Shown: positions 1 to 12,109 of the stretch, piece by piece
How the letters are laid out: each line of letters opens with the position of its first letter
Numbering within the stretch: the first letter of the stretch is position 1
Source: Hysterangium stoloniferum
Taxonomy: Eukaryota; Basidiomycota; Agaricomycetes; Hysterangiales; Hysterangiaceae
NCBI GenBank assembly: GCA_015178975.1
Contig: WHVD01000044.1
Coordinates: 558,001-622,000, forward strand
Direction of reading: 5' to 3'
Length of the DNA stretch: 64,000 bases
Notes under the pieces: model-generated
Database searches by the model: none
What the model was told of the DNA's origin: nothing
The model's input: the letters and a program-made list of their open reading frames with translations, nothing else
Program-made: the position numbers and the translations under genes

Positions 1-646
1 GCAACAGCATTAGCCTGCTCTACTAATAAATTTTTCAACGCACTGTTAACGGTCCCTAGTGTGCAACCTCCTCTGGATGCTCTCACCAGACCCAAGACGA
101 CAAGCGGGTCTGCATGAGATCATGGTTCATTCTGTGGTGCCCCGCGACCTACGTGTTATCTGTCCGATCGAAGCGTCGGTGAGCGCGAGAAGGTCGCGAT
201 GGAGCAACAGAAGAAACGACGGGCGTATCAGCACCAGTGCGCGCCGGTGCTGAGCAGCCCACTGCGCATATTCTTCTAAAACACTTGTCTCTCTTGATTC
301 TGCAGTTGCTCCTGGTCAAACCAGAGCCGACGTGGCGCGCTCTTGCCTCCCTCCCTACCACTTTTCCATTTCACTGGACCATCAGTGAGCTCAAGAAGGT
401 TGTGATGAAGCAACCAAGAAGAGGCAGAGGAACAGTGTAGATGCCCGCCGATGCTGAGCAGCAGCTCAGCGCGCAAGTATACTGTCCTCTTTGAGTTCCT
501 CTATTGCTTACACTACCTGCGGCTACACCTCGCTGGACCATCGCATTTGCGTGTCATTCTATCGGCCACGCTCTGGCCGGTCATCGACACCCCTAGACCT
601 GACCCGATGCCGACAGAGCGGCCTGTCGATCAAAGTCCAATAGGGT

Positions 647-1123
647 TTGCAGAGGAAGGACCATGCTGAGACGATCGAAGACATCCGCGAAAAGCCCAGA
701 GAAAGAGAAGGAGAAAGCAGGACGAAAAGACATATCATTCAACTCGAATATCCAGAAGGCGCACAGAAGGAGAAAGAGAAAGAGACAGGAGCAGACGCAA
801 CAAGACAAGAGGGTACAGGCATATTATTGAACTCGGATATCAGAGGACGCATCGCAGTAGCCCCCAAACGGATATCAACGAACCCACCATCACTCCCACT
901 AGACGAGATCACACCTCCACGCCGTGCCATCTTCTCAAACGCCGCAGCTTTTAACGTGTCCATTGAAGGTCGGGACGTTGTTCACGCCCTCCAGCCCCCA
1001 CGCCGTTACAACTCACCGAGCCTATTGCAACGGTCAGACTGGCTCAGTCAGTGCTCGACGGGGTCGGTGGGGGCCGATTGTGTCACCGACTTCGTGATGG
1101 AGACTGTGGCTTTGAGAAGATAG
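647..1123 (+). pseudogene. R1-encoded frame, frameshifted copy
   Basis: An open frame of about 158 codons is shared with copies B and C. It is rich in Lys/Glu/Arg at first, then has a segment SNAAAFNVSIEGRDVVH. That segment loosely resembles the linker found in the N-termini of many Agaricomycete NLR-type proteins; this is a weak inference. Here the frame opens at a TTG. The nearby ATG at 662 is in another frame because of two extra bases at the position where copy C reads GACATCATTC. The copy C version (62357-62815) is the intact one. I do not recognise a domain. Confidence 0.35.
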
Positions 1124-1151
1124 TGACAGGTGGAATGGCCTGACCTTGTCC

Positions 1152-1914
1152 GATGTGGAGCCTATCAATAGTGCGACGAGTCACTGTGGAAGATGGTGAC
1201 TGTTGCGGAGAAGTGAAACTACAGGAGAATGTAGCTTTATAGGTGGGAAGAAAAGGGGAGGAGGAAGGCCGCTGAACTTAATTTTGGAGTATAAGCAGGT
1301 GAGACGAGTTGATTGATGGGTTGTCGACACTGTTTGACTATGATTGGGTTGACTAATGATTGGTCTCGTTTTGTTTTGTTTACAGCACAATTGGAGATCT
1401 CACGCTATCGTTCGGTTCCGATCGGGAAAAACCAATAAAAAGCCAAAGCGCAGATAGCGCCTGTAGAAGAATGGGAAGTGAACTCCGTCTGCAACTCCTG
1501 CTGCACTGCCTACAGTACCTCCCTGCGGGTTTGAATCTACTTCTACACATATCCTTTTCGTTCCGCCCGCCACAGGCCGTTTTTCTACCCTGTCAGCAAG
1601 AACTAGTTCCGACTGTGCAGTCTTGGAAGATGCGACCTAGACCTCCCTTTTGATCTCAGTGGAGAAAACCCGCTGCGAGCCACAGCTGCAGTCCGATGTG
1701 GTGGACTCCCTCGATAATACGACGAGTAGGAGGAGGTGTCTGTTACCCTGAAAAATGGTGGTGCGAACGCTGTCGAGGGGATGAAGCCAAGGGGGAAAAC
1801 GTTGAACTTGATGACGGTGCCTATAAGCAGGTGCATGGCGTCGATTGTTGCTTTTTTTTATTATCGTTTGGCAATAGTTGGGTGTACTAGTACGTCGCTT
1901 GGTTTAGTTTACAG
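1152..1914 (+). other. Diverged tandem exon-intron unit inside R1-A
   Basis: Two blocks about 530-540 bp apart share the same order. Each has CCGATGTGG..., then ...AATA(G)TGCGACGAG or a variant, then ...TATAAGCAG followed by GTG, and an intron-like tract ending TTTACAG and CACAATT. The first intron-like tract (1298-1385) has a CTAAT branch-site-like motif. The arrangement suggests that R1 once carried a spliced gene with a duplicated exon. Both units now contain stops. Confidence 0.4.
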
Positions 1915-2904
1915 CACAATTAAAGAGCCCGTGATGAACCTTTTGGAAACAGTTGAGATCGAGAAGCACAAAGAAGACAGCAAGAAAGGTCCGCGCAACA
2001 CCTTAACATCAACCCGATATCTCTCCATCTCCAATTCTCGTTGTACTAACCACTGCACCTTTCGGCAGTTCTCATGCCACCTACGCCTTTGCCTTTCGTC
2101 GTACCCTCCCTTCTGGGAGCCGAAAACATGCACAGCCCGTCCTGATATGTCTACTCGTAGTGGAGCAAGAACGTGCACAGCTAAAATCCTGGGGCCAACA
2201 GCAGTCTTACCTTTGAGGGCCCCGAAAGCACAGCAACATCAGAAGCGATTTATGTCGATCGCAGCGTTGACCAAGGTGATGAAGCACGGTTTTGGGTTGA
2301 GTTGACGCATATCAATCGTCTGGAGGATGCCCTTAGCTTGATGTCCGCCGTTTGAAAGGCAATCTGAAAAAATGTAAGCTCTTCTACGATACACTTTGAG
2401 AATTAATTATTCTTGTATTTGTGGCCTTCAGCTTTGGTATTGACTTTTTTCCCCCTCTAATTACAGGCATTGTGAATTCGAGGGGTAGACCAGTCCCCAC
2501 ATTCCCCCTTGGTTTTGCGGACCCTTCTACTCATACTGCACCCATCGTATTTTTCGGACACTTCATTTCCTTACCCTTAACTTTACCCCACTTCGGCTCG
2601 ACTAACAATGTCCGAGAACATTCTACTATATTATATCCTTAAACATTTATTCTCATGGTCAAGTATGGTTATCGTCATCACAGCGCTCTGTTATAAGGAT
2701 CTTACTAATCTCTCATTAAGCCATTATTTTGTATTCGTACTCACATTATCTGTTATAGTATTTAATAATGATGGCAACCCTCGTTTTATGGACAGATGTA
2801 GTATATTGTTCCGAGCATCATTGAGGGCCTGCAGAATTTCATGGCGTACTGCAACCTTAGGGATCCAGACGTGAGACTGAGATTTTACTAGTACCAATAA
2901 ATGT

Positions 2905-3190
2905 TTTTACGTGAATGTTGAATTTCGCCTTTCCAATGATAAAGTCTACTTTATATAGTTACAGCAGCCTGCCAGCTTCTTATCCAAGAAGTTTAGTGCT
3001 GCTCAGCACAACTATTGTACTCATGAGCATGATACAACAGCCATCCCCGAAAGACTCATGAAGTGAGAAGGTAAATTAAAATTACTAGCGTGAAAACTCA
3101 TCCTAGTGACAGACAACAAAAGCACCGAATATTTCAAGACCTAACAACATTTGTCAAGTCAACAAGTGCATTGGTGGGAATTATGCATGT
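2905..3190 (+). pseudogene. Gypsy RNase H fragment in R1
   Basis: In one frame with stops, the translation contains ASFLSKKFSAAQHNYCTHEH, followed by LILVTDNKSTEYFKT and LSSQQVHWWE. This is the core of a Ty3/gypsy RNase H domain (the spans usually reading SKKFSAAQ.NY, VTDHKALE.F and SSRQ.RW). Several TGA/TAG stops interrupt it. The same fragment appears inverted at about 6285-6570 and again, inverted relative to copy C, at 59970-60095. R1 has therefore absorbed or been built on a gypsy remnant. Confidence 0.6.
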
Positions 3191-3549
3191 GCTTGGCAAG
3201 TGAAATAAGGTAGCCAAATTGTTGTTGTGCTACTACTTGCCTAATTTACCCAAGTGTACATGAATGTGGTTGCTCACCTTGACCCAAATGGCGAGACTTT
3301 AGCACCGAATAGTACATAGAAGTCTCTTACTCTGTACTGCTATGGCTAGGCGAGTGACTCATCTACATGAATGAGTCGAGCCGCCCTGAGAGAAGCAGGA
3401 TTTGTCTGTGAGTCTGCTGCAAACTCAGTCCTTAACAGCATATTCAAACTGCCCTTGTGAATTGTCATCATACCTCCTAAGAACAAAGAAGCCAAGCCTG
3501 TGGCTGAAGCTGATTCTTCCAACTTTTGATCCCCATTTGTGTTATATAC

Positions 3550-4280
3550 CATGAAAGCTACCCCTACCTAACCCACTAATCAACCAGACAACTCAAAAGA
3601 GTCATGTTTTGAGGAAATTCCAGACAACCTGGATACCATGGAAGCCCTTGTAGACCCTGATAGTGAAGTCAAGGAAATTTTGAACACACCCATCCCCATG
3701 AATCCTCTGGAAGCAAGTGACTTCACCCCAACCATGTTTGTAACAACTCTGGACCCCCTCACAACCTTCCCAGTTTCTAATAGCAAGAAGGACACAGAGA
3801 CCCTTTTGTTGAAAAGTCAATGCACCTGAACCTTTCTCTGGTACAGATCCAAAGAAGTTGGCCACTTTCCTTATGCAGTGTTGCTTCAATTTCCACAATT
3901 GTTTAACTGCTTTTACCATGGATAACTGAAAAGTCAACTACACTCTGTCTTACCTCTCAGGATCTGCACTTGTATGGTTCAACCCTGCATTCTGTGGACT
4001 TGCCCCAGACAAACCTATCTGGTGCCAAGACTGGAGAGGCTTCATCAAAGAAATTGAAACCAAGTTTGGATTGTGTGATGACACTAGAGAGGCTGAGAGT
4101 AGCCTCATTATCTTCATGATGAACAACACTCAACACATTACTGAATACCCAGTCTTGGTGAGCTTCAGAATCAACAGAAAAGGACTAAACTCACTTTCAT
4201 TGCATGGTTTTCAGTCTTTTTTTTGGATTGCAGTAGATCTCCTGGACATTATGAAGAATCTAGGTAACCCCCTGAGGGGT
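3550..4280 (+). pseudogene. Degenerate Gypsy-1-type gag fragment
   Basis: The frame reads ...EALVDPDSEVKEIL..., then after a one-base shift APEPFSGTDPKKLATFLMQC, then KVNYTLSYLSGSALVWF. It parallels the gag of the full element at 23820-24250. The element sits in the gap between the R1 arms and lacks protease and pol. An in-frame TGA falls just before KVNY, exactly where the other copy has one. CpG is scarce. The 3293-3549 stretch before it and the 4281-4531 stretch after it show nothing I can assign. Confidence 0.7.
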
Positions 4281-4531
4281 TAGGATGTCTGTATGGGGCT
4301 CTCTGGCCTAGTTTTTCACAAGTTTTGAAGTTGCCAGTCCACTTCCATGAGTGACCATGAGGTATCCCAAGCAACCCTCACCCATTCAACTTGTAATTAC
4401 ACTGAGAGGGTTATTAAGCAATAAAATAAAAATGGCTTTATATCTTTGTTTAAGGTACATATATTATAGATTTGATTCAATTAAAGAACAGCTATAGTCC
4501 TAACTATCATGATTTGATGTTGCTGACAGTG

Positions 4532-5763
4532 TGTTAGGATACACACACGGGCCGGGTCTCCGGAGAAACCCGTGGGATATCCGGTAGGACTTGGCTTCAG
4601 CTTATAGGCTGCGCCCTCGCTAGATCATGTTGTCCAATTTCAAACAGACAGACGGGAATCCTGGGGAGTCCGGGCGGGGTTCGTGGGTCGTGAGTCGTAA
4701 ATCAGGGGGTTGTGAGTCGTAAGTCGGGGGGTTGTGAGTTGTAAGTCGGGGGGTTGTGAGTTGTAAGTCGGGGGGTGTGAGTTGTAAGTCGGGGGGTCGT
4801 GGGTCGAGAGTCGAGATAGTTGAGAGAGATAGTGTTAGAAAGTAAAACCTAAATGTAACTCAGTCACGTTTATCGTATAACGGACTGGTATTTTATGTAC
4901 CTAAATGTAACTAATAAACATTTATTAGTTACATCGAGTATAGATCCATAACAACCTTTACTTACCTCAGTCACGTTTATCGTATAACGGACTGAGGTAG
5001 TACTACTGTAATTCCAGATTATATACTTGACCACGTACATTGCTAGGCACCACTAATAACGTGTTGTGGATACCGGGTGCCTGTGTCCGATGTTACATGG
5101 TCTTGGGATCCGTCAACTTGGGCCGCATGTATTTCGATGGTGTTATCCAACAGATAGATGCGCCAGAGCCCATGGGCTCCGACTAGTGAGAGCGATGTGA
5201 ATCAAGCAAGGGTTTAGAGCGGAAAATGTTATTAGATTACTGGGGGGAATCTAAGCTAATTTTCTGACTGGATTGTATGTACAACATCTGCCAGTTTATA
5301 TAGACCGTGGAGTGCATTACATACCAAATCCAGTAATGATGAAACGAAACTAACAAAACATAAAACAGGAATGGTAAACACCAAGTTTGGTGTTAGGAAT
5401 GGGATGGAACGGAGCGGAGTCCGAATCATGACAAAGCATAACCCATAACAGGAAACAGAGCGGGAGCGGAGTCCTAAATCGTGACAGGTCATTTGACTAA
5501 AACGGGAACGGGGCTTGATTAGAGCGGTGGCGGGATTCTAAGCGGGGACCAGTGACTGATGTGTGGGATGAAGACGGACATAGACAGAGACGGAGTCCAG
5601 GGAAGTCCGGTGACTGATATGTGTCATACTGAGGTCAAACGTAACGAGTCTTGATGTAATGGAGTCTGGGCAGGAAATCCTATAAACAGACAATTGGTGC
5701 TTGTAGCGTGTGGGGGCGTACGGGTTGGTGCCCGGAGTCCGGCAGGATTGTCCGGTCGTAACA
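4532..5763 (-). mobile_element. Solo LTR, family LTR1 (with nested LTR5)
   Basis: The sequence begins TGTTAGGATAC and ends GTCGTAACA, the reverse complement of the Gypsy-1 LTR. A perfect 5-bp target duplication CAGTG flanks it (4527-4531 and 5764-5768). It is about 400 bp longer than its relatives because it contains the 320-bp insertion 4833-5152 and an expanded run of roughly 20-bp GTCGTGAGTCGTAAGTC-like units (4680-4800). CpGs are well preserved, so the insertion is young. A TATA-like TCTATATAAACTGG on the minus strand and the palindrome-like CACCAAATTTGGTG region are family hallmarks. Confidence 0.93.
4833..5152. mobile_element. Nested solo LTR (LTR5) inside LTR1
   Basis: This 320-bp insert starts TGTTAGAAAG and ends TATCCAACA. 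It is bounded by a perfect GATAG duplication (4828-4832 and 5153-5157), and other LTR1 copies lack it. It contains two direct copies of a 28-bp motif (core CGTTTATCGTATAACGGACT) about 110 bp apart. No coding potential is seen. Its parent element is not in the window. Confidence 0.85.
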
Positions 5764-6183
5764 CAGTGCAGTAGCTGGTGCAAGAACAGGGCTCTGATAG
5801 GCACTCATAGTTAGCACAGTTTCAATGTCTTGTATCTTATGTACATACTTCCCTAACTAAGTAACTTACTAACTACTGCATCTACAGTGCTGGGAAAAAT
5901 ACTACAAATATCAGGAAATTCAGGGAACATCATACTGTAGAACATCATAGAACATTATAAAGCTGTAATATCATACTCCAACAAGGACTTCCCAATTCAG
6001 ATGTAGAGTCCTGTATTGCCAATTTGAATTTCTTATGAGATGCCAAGAAAATGACTTGCAACAGAGAACCAGGTGAATTATAACTTGCTTTCGCATATTG
6101 ACCTGCAAGAAAGGAACGTGGGGGAAAAAGCAACATTGTGTTTATTCCCACTAGTATTTTATGAGTCTGTGATAATGAGACAA
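5764..6183. other. Unassigned spacer between LTR1 and R1-B
   Basis: This AT-leaning sequence has no convincing frame. I see nothing in it beyond short repeats such as AACATCATA. Confidence 0.4.
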
Positions 6184-9100
6184 GCCATTTGGGTCAAGGT
6201 GAGCAACCACATTCATGTACACTTGGGTAAATTAGGCAAGTAGTAGCACAACAACAATTTGGCTACCTTATTTGACTTGCCAAGCACATGCATAATTCCC
6301 ACCAATGCACTTGTTGACTTGACAAATGTTGTTACGTCTTGAAATATTCGATGCTTTTGTTGTCTGTCACTAGGATGAGTTTTCACGCTAGTAATTTTAA
6401 TTTACCTTCTCACTTCATGAGTCTTTCGGGGATGGCTGTTGTATCATGCTCATGAGTACAATAGTTGTGCTGAGCAGCACTAAACTTCTTGGATAAGAAG
6501 CTGGCAGGCTGCTGTAACTATATAAAGTAGACTTTATCATTGGAAAGGCGAAATTCAACATTCACGTAAAAACATTTATTGGTACTAGTAAAATCTCAGT
6601 CTCACGTCTGGATCCCTAAGGTTGCAGTACGCCATGAAATTCTGCAGGCCCTCAATGATGCTCGGAACAATATACTACATCTGTCCATAAAACGAGGGTT
6701 GCCATCATTATTAAATACTATAACAGATCATGTGAGTACGATTACAAAATAATGGCTTAATGAGAGATTAGTAAGATCCTTATAACAGAGCGCTGTGATG
6801 ACGATAACCATACTTGACCATGAGAATAAATGTTTAAGGATATAATATAGTAGAATGTTCTCGGACATTGTTAGTCGAGCCGAAGTGGGGTAAAGTTAAG
6901 GGTAAGGAAATGAAGTGTCCGAAAAATACGATGGGTGCAGTATGAGTAGAAGGGTCCGCAAAACCAAGGGGGAATGTGGGGACTGGTCTACCCCTCGAAT
7001 TCACAATGCCTGTAATTAGAGGGGAAAAAAAAGTCAATACCAAAGCTGAAGGCCACAAATACAAGAATAATTAATTCTCAAAGTCTATCGTAGAAGAGCT
7101 TACATTTTTTCAGATTGCCTTTCAAACGGCGGACATCAAGCTAAGGGCATCCTCCAGACGATTGATATGCGTCAACTCAACCCAAAACCGTGCTTCATCA
7201 CCTTGGTCAACGCTGCGATCGACATAAAATCGCTTCTGATGTTGCTGTGCTTTCGGGGGCCCTCAAAGGTAAGACTGCTGTTGCCCCCAGGATTTTAGCT
7301 GTGTACGTTCTTGCTCCACTACGAGTAGACATATCAGGACGGGCTGTGCATTTTTCGGTTCCCAGAAGGGAGGGTACGACGAAAGGCAAAGGCGTAGGTG
7401 GCATGAGAACTGCCGAAGGGTGCAGTGGTTAGTACAACGAGAATTGGAGATGGAGAGATATCGGGTTGATGTTAAGGTGTTGCGCGGACCTTTCTTGCTG
7501 ACTTCTTTGTGCTTCTCGATCTCGACTGTTTCCAAAAGGTTCATCACGGGCTCTTTAATTGTGCTGTAAACTAAACCAAGCGACGTACTAGTACACCCAA
7601 CTATTGCCAAACGATAAAAAAAAAAAGCAACAATCGACGCCATGCACCTGTTTATAGGCACCGCCATCAAGTTCAACGTTTTCCCCCTTGGCTTCATCCC
7701 CTCGACAGCGTTCGCACCACCATTTTTCAGGGTAACAGACACCTCCTCCTACTCGTCGTATTATTGAGGGAGCCCATCACATCGGACTGCAGCTGGCTCG
7801 CAGCGGGCTTTCTCCACTGAAATCAAAAGGGAGGTCTAGGTCGCATCTTCCAAGACTGCACAGTCGGAACTAGTTCTTGCTGACAGGGTAGAAAAACGGC
7901 CTGTGGCGGGCGGAACGAAAAGGATATGTGTAGAAGTAGATTCAAACCCGCAGGAACAAAACGAGACCAAGCATTAGTCAACCCAATCATAGTCAAACAG
8001 TGTCGACAACCCATCAATCAACTCGTCTCACCTGCTTATACTCCAAAATTAAGTTCAGCGGCCTTCCTCCCCTTTTCTTCCCACCTATAAAGCTACATTC
8101 TCCTGTAGTTTCACTTCTCCGCAACAGTCACCATCTTCCACAGTGACTCGTCGCACTATTGATGGACTCCACATCGGACAAGGTCAGGCCATTCCACCTG
8201 CCACTATCTTCTCAAAGCCACAGTCTCCATCACGAAGTCGGTGACACAATCGGCCCCCACCGACCCCGTCGAGCACTGACTGAGCCAGTCTGACCGTTGC
8301 AATAGGCTCGGTGAGTTGTAATGGCGTGGGGGCTGGAGGGCGTGAACAATGTCCCGACCTTCAATGGACACGTTAAAAGCTGCGGCGTTTGAGAAGATGG
8401 CACGGCGTGAAAGTGTGATCTTGTCTAGTGGGAGTGATGGTGGGTTCGTTGATATCCGTTTGGGGGCTACTGCGATGCGTCCTCTGATATCCGAGTTCAA
8501 TAATATGCCTGTACCCTCTTGTCTTGTTGCGTCTGCTCCTGTCTCTTTCTCTTTCTCCTTCTGTGCGCCTTCTGGATATTCGAGTTGAATGATATGTCTT
8601 TTCGTCCTGCTTTCTCCTTCTCTTTCTCTGGGGTTTTCGCGGATGTCTTCGATCGTCTCAGCATGGTCCTTCCTCTGCAAACCCTATTGGACTTTGATCG
8701 ACAGGCCGCTCTGTCGGCATCGGGTCAGGTCTAGGGGTGTCGATGACCGGCCAGAGCGTGGCCGATAGAATGACACGCAAATGCGATGGTCCAGCGAGGT
8801 GTAGCCGCAGGTAGTGTAAGCAATAGAGGAACTCAAAGAGGACAGTATACTTGCGCGCTGAGCTGCTGCTCAGCATCGGCGGGCATCTACACTGTTCCTC
8901 TGCCTCTTCTTGGTTGCTTCATCACAACCTTCTTGAGCTCACTGATGGTCCAGTGAAATGGAAAAGTGGTAGGGAGGGAGGCAAGAGCGCGCCACGTCGG
9001 CTCTGGTTTGGCCGGGAGTAACTCCAGAATCAAGAGAGACAAGTGTTTTAGAAGAATATGCGCAGTGGGCTGCTCAGCACCGGCGCGCACTGGTGCTGAT

Positions 9101-10366
9101 ACGCCCGTCGTTTCTTCTGTTGCTCCATCGCGACCTTCTCGTGCTCATCGACGCTTCGATCGGACAGATAACACGTAGGTCGCGGGGCACCACAGAATGA
9201 ACCATGATCTCATGCAGACCCGCTTGTCGTTTTGGGTCTGGTGAGAGCATCCAGAGGAGGTTGCACACTAGGGACCGTTAACAGTGCGTTGACAAATTTA
9301 TTAGTAGAGCAGGCTGATGCTGTTGCTGTCGCCGTCGAGATTCGCTAGGTTATGATCAAAGGGCAGGTACGTTGATTTCACCACCTGTCTGTGCTATTCT
9401 CAGGATCCGTCATTATACCCCTCCAACTGAACATTCTTTACAGCGTCTTCATATTCGGTTTCTATCACTTCAGCCAGGTTGATAATCAAGCCGCCTGCAA
9501 CTATTGCCTAACTCCACAGGGCCATACATCAACCGGAGAGCCAACATCGAGCCCTCTAGATGACAAGTTCCGACTGGCATGGTGAACCGCATGACCTCCC
9601 ATAAGGTGATTGGAACGATGTTCAAACTGTTTTGTGAAACCAAAGTTGATGATCATGTTACGAAAGCGGTCTAGAAGAAGATTCTCGAGTCTTAGACCAT
9701 AAAGGACGATCTTTTGCGAGTTGAATGTAGGAGGATGCCTAATATGAGCCGGACGAAAGCTTGTAGGCATTTTTTTTAGGTATCGGTGTGCAAGGATGTG
9801 GTCGAAGAATTATTCCCCTCCTGTCGGCCCCGATGACGGCGCAGTGACGAACAAGGTTAGGTGTTTGAGAGACTAAGGGTATGAAAGCCGGTTTTAGCTT
9901 CTATGCAATCGATCACCGAGCCACTCACCTTGAGTACTTCGATTTCACTTTCAACCTTCAACAAACCAAGCGGGCGTCAACATTTCCTCGTCTAATGAGT
10001 TTGACTACGACCTCAACGCCTCGCTTGTCATGAAGCCGAGCTCGAACCTTGCTGGTAGTATACGTAATGGTTGCGATGGTCGTGGTGTTAGACGGTGAGT
10101 AAGGTTTATTAAGAGTAAAGGTTGTACCTGGTGAAATGGCGAATTAGCGGTTTATTAGCAATCAGTGTTGTTTGTTGTTGGCGTTTATATGCAGCTCACA
10201 CGTGGCATTGCAGTTCAAGACATCTCTCTTTATAGGTGACCTTTACATCTTTCATCAGCGGATCTGGTCTTATAATATGGATTGCGCTTGGACTTAGTTG
10301 TATATCGCATTTGGAGTGATGTTTTATTACAACCATATAGACATAGGCCCGTTCACGACCGTCTTG
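6184..10366 (-). repeat. R1 long dispersed repeat, copy B (right arm of inverted pair)
   Basis: The longest R1 copy in the window. 6184-9326 is the inverted match of copy A. 9327-10366 is matched by the left part of copy C (60674-61690), which fixes the 5' edge of the unit near 10366 at CAAGACGGTCGTGAAC. It carries the inverted gypsy RNase H fragment (6285-6570) and the same frameshifted 158-codon frame on the minus strand (8680-8204). A second shared frame at 9391-9585 (+) is seen in copy C at 61633-61439 (-) and has no recognisable domain. Confidence 0.85.
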
Positions 10367-11399
10367 ACAACAGCACCGGACCATAGCTAATTCTTCTCTA
10401 CAGTACGGGTTATAGTCCTGAAGATACCGTCACGACGATGACAGTGTACAAACGGGTGTGAGGTGGGAAAATATAACAGCAGTTTTAGGTCATCCGAAAC
10501 CAGTTTGTTACCGTTTAAATAAGTAGCGGAATTTCTTATTATACTTGATATGGATATTTTGATCCTCATCTCAAATTACTGACGTTTAATGCACCTAAAT
10601 CCTTGCAAATAACGGGAAAGCTTTTGAATTTGGACTAAACATTGAAACATCGAGGAAGGCTCCACCACCAAAAACTAAATGCTCACGTACTATGGAGGGT
10701 CAGGTCGATGCAAAATAACCAATCAAATATCAATTCACACTAGGACCACAACAACTCGAAATAATATTCAGCCGTGCCTGGTTCGATTTGGCATCCAAGA
10801 ATTGCGGTCATCTACAACTGCGAGGCCCCATATACCCTCTGTTTGTAATAATGATAGAGCGATATCCACAAAACGCACCGTAAGAGTGGTCTCTACCCAG
10901 TCCGCGTCACCACGATGACCATCCCTCTTTCAATTCTTGTTCCATCCTTTGGGAAAGCGCCACTTCTTTATTGGCTGCATGGGGTCATTCGGTGCTCTTG
11001 GAGAGATGAGATGGTGCGAACCTCCACGAGTCGGTCCGAGACTGTCTACTTGTCATCAGCCTTCGTGATCTTCCCTTTTTTTGGGGAGAGGCTCCCAAAG
11101 TTGCTTCTTCTTCGAGGCAGCAACAATGTTGCGGATCACTCGATAAACCCACCGCCGAGCCTCTATGCGATCGGGACGTGGTGATCTGCAACGTTCTTGG
11201 AGAATTGTACTACTGCCAGGGAACCCACGTAACACAATAATGGGATCCATCGGAGGGTGAAAAGAACTTTTGTCGGAATAAATCTGGCGCAACACGTACA
11301 GTAAACGAACATAATATAATATATTTGATATTGTAACCTGGGACAATGTATGCTCAGACATGGACAAAAACGTTGTACTGGCAAGTGCAAACCTACCCT
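10367..11399. other. Unassigned region between R1-B and the P-loop gene remnant
   Basis: Base composition and CpG content look host-like rather than transposon-like. Short open frames occur on both strands but none has a recognisable domain. On the minus strand, 11367-11056 may be the decayed 3' end of the P-loop gene at 11400-12076. This is not certain. Confidence 0.3.
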
Positions 11400-12076
11400 A
11401 GTGTGAGCTCCTCACGGTCCACAACGGCAGGCCGCAGGTCAGGGGTATTGTCAAGCTTGCCTAGGTCTTATATCGAACCGGATTTGGGGTAGCCGTCTAG
11501 ACAGGGAAGCAGTGGCGGGCGAGCAACGGCCATTGGGGCTCTTCTCCAGCGTGAATGTCAAACAAAGATCAGATAAAAACCTCGGGATATGATGACTTGG
11601 CGGTGGGGAGCCTTAGGCCCACCCCTGCGAAATAGACGGTATCGCGGCAGAAGAGAACAGTTCGTGGCCATCCAAAGAGAAGAGCACACATTAGTCCTGC
11701 TGTAGAAGGTGGACAAGAAGGTAGTATAAGAATAAGATCTTGCCTGAAAATACGATTAATATCTTGCGCAGCATTAGAGGTAATAGAGCTCGTGCCAGTG
11801 CCAGGCTGACCCGTGATGAGAACTGCTGAATCTCGAAGACCGGGCGGTCTAATGCACACAACCAGACGCGGTGAAACATTTCAACATAAGACTCACGGAC
11901 GAAAATGGCCATCGGAGAGCTTCTAGGATACAACTGTGACACAGTGAGAGGTGCAAGGGACAGCATTGGAGAGTGGGAATCGGCGAGTGAATCGCACTCG
12001 GAAGCTGCGTGCCATTTGTTAGCAAGGTTCTGCCACTCAGGTTCGGCCAACTTCCATAGCTTTTTGTCCTCGTCAC
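11400..12076 (-). pseudogene. P-loop NTPase gene remnant (Agaricomycete expanded family, CRN-like architecture)
   Basis: On the minus strand the translation contains EWQNLANKWHAASECDSLAD, then VRESYVEMFHRVW, then SAVLITGQPGTG, which is the start of a Walker A loop. A 52-bp intron-like tract (GC...TTTTCAG, with TATTAAT) follows. Splicing it gives GQPGTGK followed by LFLYYLLVHLLQQ. Downstream come IWSLFDIHAGEEP and ATPNPVRYKT, the order I know from a large Agaricomycete family of P-loop proteins often grouped with Crinkler/RHS-like ATPases. Membership is from memory of the pattern, not a search. A one-base frame change before the P-loop and a TAG after RYKT suggest decay. Start and stop are uncertain. 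Confidence 0.45.
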
Positions 12077-12109
12077 ATTACAGCCAATTGTTAATATCTA
12101 CACTATGTG

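Larger units (their letters stand above)
1..3292 (+). repeat. R1 long dispersed repeat, copy A (left arm of inverted pair)
   Basis: This stretch matches the reverse complement of 6184-9326 nearly base for base, and the start of copy C (from about 61690) in the same orientation. The window begins inside the unit, so its 5' end is missing. It holds no intact transposase. It contains a 158-codon frame without an ATG (647-1123), two intron-like units ending in TTTACAG (1291-1385 and 1817-1914), and a gypsy RNase H fragment near its right end (2905-3190). Homology with copy B stops abruptly at 3292. No short terminal repeat or target duplication was found at that edge, so the class of the element is open. 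Confidence 0.85.

Noticed and set aside
739-963. Minus-strand frame opposite the R1 coding frame, conserved in all three R1 copies
   Set aside because: Its conservation follows from the overall near-identity of the copies. It has low-complexity Ser/Phe stretches and no domain.
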